Part shown: positions 28,856 to 34,795 of the stretch, piece by piece
Layout: each line of letters begins with the position of its first letter
Numbering within the stretch: the stretch's first letter is position 1
Assembly (NCBI GenBank): GCA_025359845.1
Contig: JANYDT010000125.1
Coordinates: 1 to 34,795 of the forward strand
Direction of reading: 5' to 3'
Source of the DNA: Acidimicrobiia bacterium
GTDB taxonomy: Bacteria > Actinomycetota > Acidimicrobiia > Acidimicrobiales > JANYDT01
Length of the DNA: 34,795 nucleotides
Notes under the pieces: generated by a model
Seen by the model: only the letters and a program-made list of their open reading frames with translations
The model's database searches: none
Told to the model about the DNA's origin: nothing
Made by a program: the position numbers and the translations under genes

Positions 28856-28900
28856 CCGTAACCGCGAGCGGCCTCTCGACCGAGCCGGTCGCGGTTACGG
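28856..28900. terminator. Hairpin between convergent genes, candidate bidirectional terminator
   Basis: CCGTAACCGCGA (28856-28867) and TCGCGGTTACGG (28889-28900), perfect 12 bp inverted repeat; no T-tract. Confidence 0.55.
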
Positions 28901-28915
28901 GGATGACACCGAAGG

Positions 28916-29542
28916 TCAGGGCTGTCGCCCGTTATAGGCCACCAGCCGGTCGATGAGCGGGGCATTCTCAGGCACCGTGACGGCGTCAGCGAACGGCGCG
29001 TCGAAATCGGGCATCGTGGACTTGAACTGCTCCCATAGTGCAGGGCGATTATCGGCCGGCAGCTGGGCTCGGATGCCTTCGAAGCCGAACGAGAGCGCCC
29101 GCTCGTCCCACGCCGGTGACTGGCCAGTCGCCTTCGCAAGGTCCCACGTATGGACCGAGAGTTCGTTGGAGTAGGAGGCCAGCATGGCCGCGCCGGGGGC
29201 GTCGGCCCAGGGCAAGTGCACCATACGGGTGAGCGTGGCGTCGTCGGTCCATGCTTGGCGCAGCTCGTGCGCGGCCGCCACGAACGTGTCACTCCACGCC
29301 CCGTCAGGCACGCCAACTCGATCGCCTACGGCCATCGGTTCCTTCTGGCGACCGATCGCGGTCAGGCGATCGAGGACTCCGACGATGTGGGCCAAGAGAT
29401 CACGCACGTTCATGGACGTGCACGGGGTGGGTTGATCGAGTTGATCGAGGCGGACATTCTTTATCGCGACGCCGGCGGGAATGACGGAGGCGGCGAACAC
29501 AGCCCTCGGATCGTCGATAGCAAGGGAGTTGGTGGTTGTCAT
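28916..29542 (-). CDS. TIGR03086-like (maleylpyruvate isomerase/DinB-type) metal-binding protein
   Basis: TPCTSMNVRDLLAHIVG and SNELSVHTWDLAKATGQ match the family pattern; start chosen at MTTTNSLAI. Confidence 0.8.
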   Translation of the reverse strand: MTTTNSLAIDDPRAVFAASVIPAGVAIKNVRLDQLDQPTPCTSMNVRDLLAHIVGVLDRLTAIGRQKEPMAVGDRVGVPDGAWSDTFVAAAHELRQAWTDDATLTRMVHLPWADAPGAAMLASYSNELSVHTWDLAKATGQSPAWDERALSFGFEGIRAQLPADNRPALWEQFKSTMPDFDAPFADAVTVPENAPLIDRLVAYNGRQP

Positions 29543-29583
29543 GAGGTATTGTGCATGCGAAAACAGGACACCTCCTGACCGGT

Positions 29584-29596
29584 TTGTCTGAGACAA
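29584..29596. promoter_or_regulatory. Candidate operator palindrome for the adjacent WYL regulator
   Basis: TTGTCT-G-AGACAA, perfect 6+1+6 palindrome in the divergent intergenic region, 9 nt before the regulator GTG start. Confidence 0.5.
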
Positions 29597-29605
29597 TCAG
29601 AAATT

Positions 29606-30589
29606 GTGAGAGCCGATCGACTCGTGGCCGTCCTGCTGTTGTTACAAGCACGCGGTCAGGTCACCTCGGCCGAGGTCGCGGCCGAACTCGAGGTCTCGGA
29701 GCGAACGGCTCGGCGTGATTTGGAGGCCCTCGGCATGGCCGGGCTGCCCGTCTATTCGACACAAGGCCGCGGGGGCGGGTGGCAACTCGCGGGAGGCGGC
29801 CGCATCGACCTGTCCGGCCTTAACGCGAACGAAGCAAAGGCCCTGTTTCTCGTCGCCGGTAGCGCTCCGACAACGCCGGAGCTACGGGCGGCTCTACGAA
29901 AGCTCGTACGGGCCCTACCCGAGCCGTTGCGCGGCGGCGCGAACGCAGCAGCCGAGGCGGTGGTCGTCGATCCGACCCGATGGGGCGCCGAGTTTCGACC
30001 GACCACGCCGGCGCATCTTGACGCGGTTCAACTGGCCGTGATCGACAGCCAAGAACTCGACATCGGCTATCTGGCGCGGGACCGGTCATCGACGCAACGG
30101 CGGGTCGAGCCCTACGGCATCGCCGCGAAAGGGCCGGCGTGGTACCTGATCGCCAACACCGACACGGGTTTGCGGACGTTTCGCATCGACCGCGTCACGT
30201 CAGTGGCGAAGACCGGAAAAACGTTCGTACGGCCGCTCGACTTCGATCTGCTCGCCACTTGGCGAGGTATCGCCAACCGGGTCGACCACCTGCGGGCGCC
30301 GACCGAGGCCACTGCGGCGGCGAGTTTGGAGATACTGGCTTGGGTGCGATCGGCACTCGGAACAAGGATATCGATCGGGGCCCGGCGAGCCGACGGACGA
30401 GTCGACGTCGAACTGCGCGGCCACAGCGCTCATTCCCTGGCCGCCGAACTGGCCCCGTTCGGCGGGGCCATCGAAGTGTTCACGCCCGATACCGTCAGAC
30501 AGCGGCTGGCGGAGATCGGTGGTGAGTTGGTCGATCGCTACGGCGCTCCACCTGCGCTCAGCGAACCATCGGCTCGGTCGCGCCGATAA
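29606..30589 (+). CDS. HTH/WYL-domain transcriptional regulator (YafY-like)
   Basis: N-terminal HTH (TSAEVAAELEVSERTARRDLEAL), RVEPYGIAAKGPAWYLIA..RTFRIDRV typical of WYL domains. Confidence 0.93.
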   Translation: MRADRLVAVLLLLQARGQVTSAEVAAELEVSERTARRDLEALGMAGLPVYSTQGRGGGWQLAGGGRIDLSGLNANEAKALFLVAGSAPTTPELRAALRKLVRALPEPLRGGANAAAEAVVVDPTRWGAEFRPTTPAHLDAVQLAVIDSQELDIGYLARDRSSTQRRVEPYGIAAKGPAWYLIANTDTGLRTFRIDRVTSVAKTGKTFVRPLDFDLLATWRGIANRVDHLRAPTEATAAASLEILAWVRSALGTRISIGARRADGRVDVELRGHSAHSLAAELAPFGGAIEVFTPDTVRQRLAEIGGELVDRYGAPPALSEPSARSRR

Positions 30590-31094
30590 TGGGTACCGGA
30601 AGGTCGATCGGGAGGAGACATCCGTTGTGCACGTCGTAGATAGCACCCCACACGACCGAGTCGCGGGGCAGCGCGGCGCACCGACGGATGCGTTCCACGT
30701 CGCCGCGTACGCTGGCTTCGATGTCGTCGAACGGTAAGAAATCAATGTTTGGACGTATGCCCGTCGCCGACTCCACCTTGGTGGCTATGTCTTCGTTCGT
30801 CACCCCGAAGAGGCCGCAACCGGTGTGGTGGATCACCGCGAATTCACGGGTCCCGAGCCAGTGCGCGGACAACATCAGCGACCTGATCGCGTCGTCGGTG
30901 GCTCGGCCCCCGGCGTTGCGAAGAATGTGAGAATCGCCGACTTCGAGGCCTAACATGCGGAACAGATCAAGGCGAGCATCCATGCACGTAAGTATGACGA
31001 TGCCCCGGGTAGGCGCCGCCGTCAGCATGTCTGGCTCGAAGGTCGAGGTATAGCGACGCGCCGCGTCGAAGATGAGGTCGCGCTGCCAGGCCAT
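30558..31094 (-). CDS. Beta-carbonic anhydrase
   Basis: ILTCMDARLD, ILRNAGGRATDDAIRSL, IHHTGCGLFG zinc-site motifs. Confidence 0.92.
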   Translation of the reverse strand: MAWQRDLIFDAARRYTSTFEPDMLTAAPTRGIVILTCMDARLDLFRMLGLEVGDSHILRNAGGRATDDAIRSLMLSAHWLGTREFAVIHHTGCGLFGVTNEDIATKVESATGIRPNIDFLPFDDIEASVRGDVERIRRCAALPRDSVVWGAIYDVHNGCLLPIDLPVPIIGATEPMVR

Positions 31095-31238
31095 GTTTCA
31101 ACCTTATCGGTCCGGCCGAGCGATCGTGATCTACTTGCGCATGATGTCCGGCGGGCAGACGGGGAGCGCCTGGTCCCAGTCGTACTCCCCGCTGCGAGAC
31201 AAAGCCGATTAGGAACGGTTCGACCATTCGACTGGGAT

Positions 31239-32441
31239 GTGAGCGTGACGCAACTCGATACCCCTGGCTTTGACGCCGCCGATTTTCGGCATCGTGTACG
31301 GGCTTTTCTCGAAGCCAACGCGCCCGACTTGGCCTTCCGAACCGGGACCCGTTCCCCGGAGAGCGACGCCGAAGCCGACATCTTGCGGTTGTGGGGCCGT
31401 GATGTGTACGCCGCCGGGTTCTTCGGAGCCGACTGGCCGGTCGAGTATGGCGGACAACCGGGCTACGACGCCGACCAAGATTTCATCGTCAGCGAAGAAT
31501 TCGCCCGCCTTCGGGCGCCAATGCCGATTGGGGCGGGCAGCCTCTCGGCCCACACGCTCATCCAATTCGGCACTACCGATCAGCGTGGTCGGTATCTGCC
31601 CGCCATCCGCCGCTACGAGCACGTGTGGTGCCAGTTGTTCAGCGAGCCCGACGCCGGCAGCGACCTCGCGTCAATGCGCACTACGGCGATCCGAGATGGG
31701 GACTGCTTCATCGTCAACGGCCAGAAGGTGTGGAGCACGAATGCCTTTTACGCCGACATGGGCTATCTGTTGGCGCGTACCGACCCGTCGGTGGCGAAAC
31801 ACGCCGGTATCAGTGCGTTTGCGCTCGACATGTCGCTACCCGGCATCGAGACCCGCCCGTTGCGCGAGATGACCGGCACGTCCGACTTCAACGAAGTGTT
31901 CTTCTCCGACGTGCGGGTGCCGGCCGACGCGCTCATCGGCGGCCTGAACGACGGTTGGCGGATCGCCACCGACAGCCTCGCCGCGGAACGAGCCGGCGTC
32001 GGCGCGCTCGTGGTTCGATTGCGCCAGAACCTTGACGCCCTCATCGACCTCGCCCGCCGTGTGCCGCGAGGCTCGGGCACGGCCGCGCAGGACCCGGTGG
32101 TTCGCCAAGCCCTTGCCGGGTTCTCCGCCCGCGTCGAGATCGCCACGCTGCTCTCTCAAGCGACGATGGACCGGCGCTCTCGCAACGAGGTCAGGGCGAT
32201 GGACGTCCCGATCAGCAAGCTGTCGTTCGCCAACCTCAACTGGGACATCGCCGAATACGGGGTCAACCTGGAGGGCGCCTACGGAACATTGAACGACGCC
32301 GACGCCACAGATCACGGTCGGTGGCAGGACGAACTGCTTTACGCCAAGGCTTACACGATTTCGGGCGGGAGCAATCAGGTCATGCAGAACCTGCTTGCGG
32401 AACGAGCGCTCGGGCTCCCGCGGGAGCCGAAGGGCGCATAG
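31239..32441 (+). CDS. Acyl-CoA dehydrogenase
   Basis: FSEPDAGSDLASMRTTA, VNGQKVWSTNAFYAD, C-terminal ISGGSNQVMQNLLAERALGLPRE; GTG start. Confidence 0.94.
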   Translation: MSVTQLDTPGFDAADFRHRVRAFLEANAPDLAFRTGTRSPESDAEADILRLWGRDVYAAGFFGADWPVEYGGQPGYDADQDFIVSEEFARLRAPMPIGAGSLSAHTLIQFGTTDQRGRYLPAIRRYEHVWCQLFSEPDAGSDLASMRTTAIRDGDCFIVNGQKVWSTNAFYADMGYLLARTDPSVAKHAGISAFALDMSLPGIETRPLREMTGTSDFNEVFFSDVRVPADALIGGLNDGWRIATDSLAAERAGVGALVVRLRQNLDALIDLARRVPRGSGTAAQDPVVRQALAGFSARVEIATLLSQATMDRRSRNEVRAMDVPISKLSFANLNWDIAEYGVNLEGAYGTLNDADATDHGRWQDELLYAKAYTISGGSNQVMQNLLAERALGLPREPKGA

Positions 32442-32487
32442 GGCAAGCGACCCACACCGGGCGCTCAAGACGTGCCAAAGTGGCCGC

Positions 32488-33057
32488 ATGGAAGACCGCG
32501 TCGCTCCCGTCGTTCCCCAATGGCGAGGCGTACTCGGCCACATCCACGTCGCTCCGTACGCCTCGCAACCAATGCAGGCCCTCGAGAATTGCACCGTCGT
32601 TGCCGGGTTGGGTATACCGGAGGACCGCTACGCGACCCGAAAAGGGACGTATTCCGAGCGCCACCATATCGACCGTCAGATCACCCTCATCGAGTCCGAA
32701 ACCCTCGACGCACTGAGCCGTGACCACCAAGTCACGGTGGCTCCGAATGAGCACCGCCGCAACCTCACCACGATCGGCGTTCCCGTTTCGCACCTCGTGG
32801 GCCAGTACTTCAGCGTCGGCGAGTGCGTGTTGTACGGCGGTCGGCTGAACGTGCCCTGCAAATACCTCGAGCAGCTTCTCGACCGGCGGGTGTTTCGACC
32901 TTTGATCCACCGGTCCGGGCTCAATGCGAGAGTCATCATCGGCGGTGTCATCGCCGTCGGCGATGCCATCGAACCGTGCGACGCGACTCATATCGACCCG
33001 ACGTTGCGAACCGAGAACGAAACCCATGCTCTGGAAGTCCCTCCCGAGGTGTTCTGA
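32488..33057 (+). CDS. MOSC domain-containing protein
   Basis: DRQITLIESETLDAL, GVPVSHLVGQYFSVGECVLYGGRLNVPCKYLE, GLNARVIIGGVIAVGD. Confidence 0.85.
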   Translation: MEDRVAPVVPQWRGVLGHIHVAPYASQPMQALENCTVVAGLGIPEDRYATRKGTYSERHHIDRQITLIESETLDALSRDHQVTVAPNEHRRNLTTIGVPVSHLVGQYFSVGECVLYGGRLNVPCKYLEQLLDRRVFRPLIHRSGLNARVIIGGVIAVGDAIEPCDATHIDPTLRTENETHALEVPPEVF

Positions 33058-33178
33058 GTCACACCGCCGCTTCACATTTGGCGAACTCCGCAATCGGCAC
33101 AGGCACGACCCTAAGGCTCTGTGCGGCACTCCCCTTTACAGCTCTCAAAGTAAGAACGCCCATCCAAACGAGGCTCCA

Positions 33179-34306
33179 ATGTTGAACAAACTCGACGACT
33201 ACCCGATCCACCAAACTCCTGAACCGATCGCCCATCCGGCCACCTCGGATCGAAATGTTTATGACCGAACGTGGTTCAACGGTTACTCGAACGACGGCTT
33301 ACGGTACTTCGGCATTGGAATGGCGATCTACCCCCATCGGGGCATTCTTGACTGCGCCTTCAGCGTGGTTGAAAAAGGCGGGCGCCAGCACTGCTTCTTC
33401 GGCTCTCGACGGGCACCGCTGGAGCGAACCGAGATGCAGGTCGGCCCCTTTCGAATTGAGGTCATCGAGGCGTTGCGGCGAACTCGAGTGGTGCTCGACG
33501 ACAACAGCAGCGGCATCGCCTGCGATCTCACGTTCTCGGCTCGGACTGCACCCATCCAGGAAGCTCGACAAATCCTGTGGAACGGGGGTCGCCGCATGAT
33601 GGATGCCACGAGGTTCGACCAATTCGGGCGCTGGTCGGGTGAGGTCCGACACCCCGACGGCCAGTTCCACGTCGACGACTCGACCTGGCACGGCACCAAG
33701 GACCGGTCGTGGGGAGTTCGCCGAGTGGGTGAAACGGAGACCGGCGGAGCCCCGGAACGGTCGCACGGTGCCTTCTTTCTATGGGCCCCGATCATCTGGG
33801 ATGACCAAATTTCTCACGCCATCTTCTTCGATGGCTCGAAGGGCGAGGCGCTGGTCAGGGAAGGCATCGAGGCTCCTCTGTACGCCTCTGAGGCCGACGT
33901 GCCCGACGCCCTTGAAGGTACCGACGAACGCATGGCGACGGCCGATCATCGAGTGAAATATCACCCGGGTACCCGACTTGCGGCGTCGGCCGAAATAGAC
34001 CTGATCAATCGCGCCGGACGCAGCCGGACGATTTCGTTGACTCCTCTGCTGAAGTTCCAAATGAAGGGACTCGGCTACGGGCATCCACGCTGGGGTCAAG
34101 GCATGTGGAAAGGTGAGTTGGAAACGGGAAGTGAGTCGTTTGATCCCCAAGCACTCGATATGTTGGCCCCTCAAAACATTCATGTTCAGCAAGTCGTTCG
34201 AGCTAGTGATGGTGAGCGCACCGGGATCGGAGTGCTTGAACAGGTCTGTATAGGACCGTATGAGCCGGCCGGATTCACGGAGCTTTTCGACGGCGCAAAG
34301 GGTTAG
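33179..34306 (+). CDS. Uncharacterised protein, possibly AttH/CrtC (lipocalin-like)-type fold
   Basis: RTWFNGYSNDGLRYFGIGMAIYPHRGILDCAF..DSTWHGTKDRSWGVR pattern; ATG 33179 chosen within a longer ORF. Confidence 0.5.
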   Translation: MLNKLDDYPIHQTPEPIAHPATSDRNVYDRTWFNGYSNDGLRYFGIGMAIYPHRGILDCAFSVVEKGGRQHCFFGSRRAPLERTEMQVGPFRIEVIEALRRTRVVLDDNSSGIACDLTFSARTAPIQEARQILWNGGRRMMDATRFDQFGRWSGEVRHPDGQFHVDDSTWHGTKDRSWGVRRVGETETGGAPERSHGAFFLWAPIIWDDQISHAIFFDGSKGEALVREGIEAPLYASEADVPDALEGTDERMATADHRVKYHPGTRLAASAEIDLINRAGRSRTISLTPLLKFQMKGLGYGHPRWGQGMWKGELETGSESFDPQALDMLAPQNIHVQQVVRASDGERTGIGVLEQVCIGPYEPAGFTELFDGAKG

Positions 34307-34361
34307 ACGGCTGCCCGGTTCCGAAGGGTTCCCCACAACCCCGACAAAGGCGACGGCGCCC

Positions 34362-34795
34362 TTACTTTGTCACGGTCAACACGAAGGTCGCCGAGTGGGT
34401 CGTGCTTCCACTCGTCGCGGTCACCACGAGCGTGAAAGAGCCAGTCTTCGGTCCGCCCGAGACGGCCAGCACCGACGTTCCAGAGGTGAGCGACGACGGA
34501 GAGAACTTCCCTGTCGGCCCGACCGGACTGCTGCTCATCGAGAGGGTCACGACGCCGATGAAGCCCCCTGTCGGCGTGACGCTCAGCGTATAGTTGCCGG
34601 TGGAGTTGCGGGGTACCGACTGACTCGCCGGCGATCCCGAGAGCGAGAAGTCGGGCTTCGCCGTGACGCTCAGCGACACGTTGACGGTGCGGGTAAGCGA
34701 ACCGCTCACCCCTGAGATCGTGAGCGGAAACGTGCCGGTCGGTGTAGCTGAACTCGTCGTCACCGACATCGTGGAACTGCCCGAGCCCGTGATCG
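34362..34795 (-). CDS. C-terminal part of an Ig-like/Ser-Thr-rich repeat surface protein (5' end outside window)
   Basis: Frame open to the window edge; repeated Ig-like modules (TPTGTFPLTISGVSGSLTRTVNVSLSVTAKPDFSLSGSPASQSV; VTLSMSSSPVGPTGKFSPSSLTSGTSVLAVSG). Confidence 0.75.
   Translation of the reverse strand, partial: ITGSGSSTMSVTTSSATPTGTFPLTISGVSGSLTRTVNVSLSVTAKPDFSLSGSPASQSVPRNSTGNYTLSVTPTGGFIGVVTLSMSSSPVGPTGKFSPSSLTSGTSVLAVSGGPKTGSFTLVVTATSGSTTHSATFVLTVTK

Overview
The window is about 34.8 kb of GC-rich chromosomal DNA. The protein families suggest an actinobacterial, possibly Acidimicrobiia-like, source; this is inferred from composition and family resemblance, not a search. Gene order: tsaD 3' end; nudC; a 1,024-aa multicopper-oxidase/galactose-oxidase-like fusion; a frameshifted alpha/beta hydrolase; a secreted protein; a SAM methyltransferase; katG; three overlapping lipoprotein genes; a small secreted protein; a DUF4177-like protein; a Tim44-like/zinc-ribbon membrane protein; an overlapping pair of ABC exporter half-transporters followed by a predicted membrane-anchored protein; a small secreted protein; an FAH-family protein; a second methyltransferase; a nitroreductase; a cytochrome P450; an MFS transporter; an SCO6745-like protein; a TIGR03086-like protein divergent from a WYL regulator; a beta-carbonic anhydrase; an acyl-CoA dehydrogenase; a MOSC protein; an uncharacterised AttH/CrtC-like protein; and the 3' end of an Ig-like repeat protein. 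I saw no CRISPR array, rRNA, complete tRNA or transposase. The strongest candidate for something unusual is the copper-oxidase fusion: it keeps most galactose-oxidase active-site residues, but the position of the cofactor-forming Cys appears to be Ser. The three-lipoprotein operon and the single-base hydrolase frameshift are next. All family calls come from reading motifs; no database search was run.
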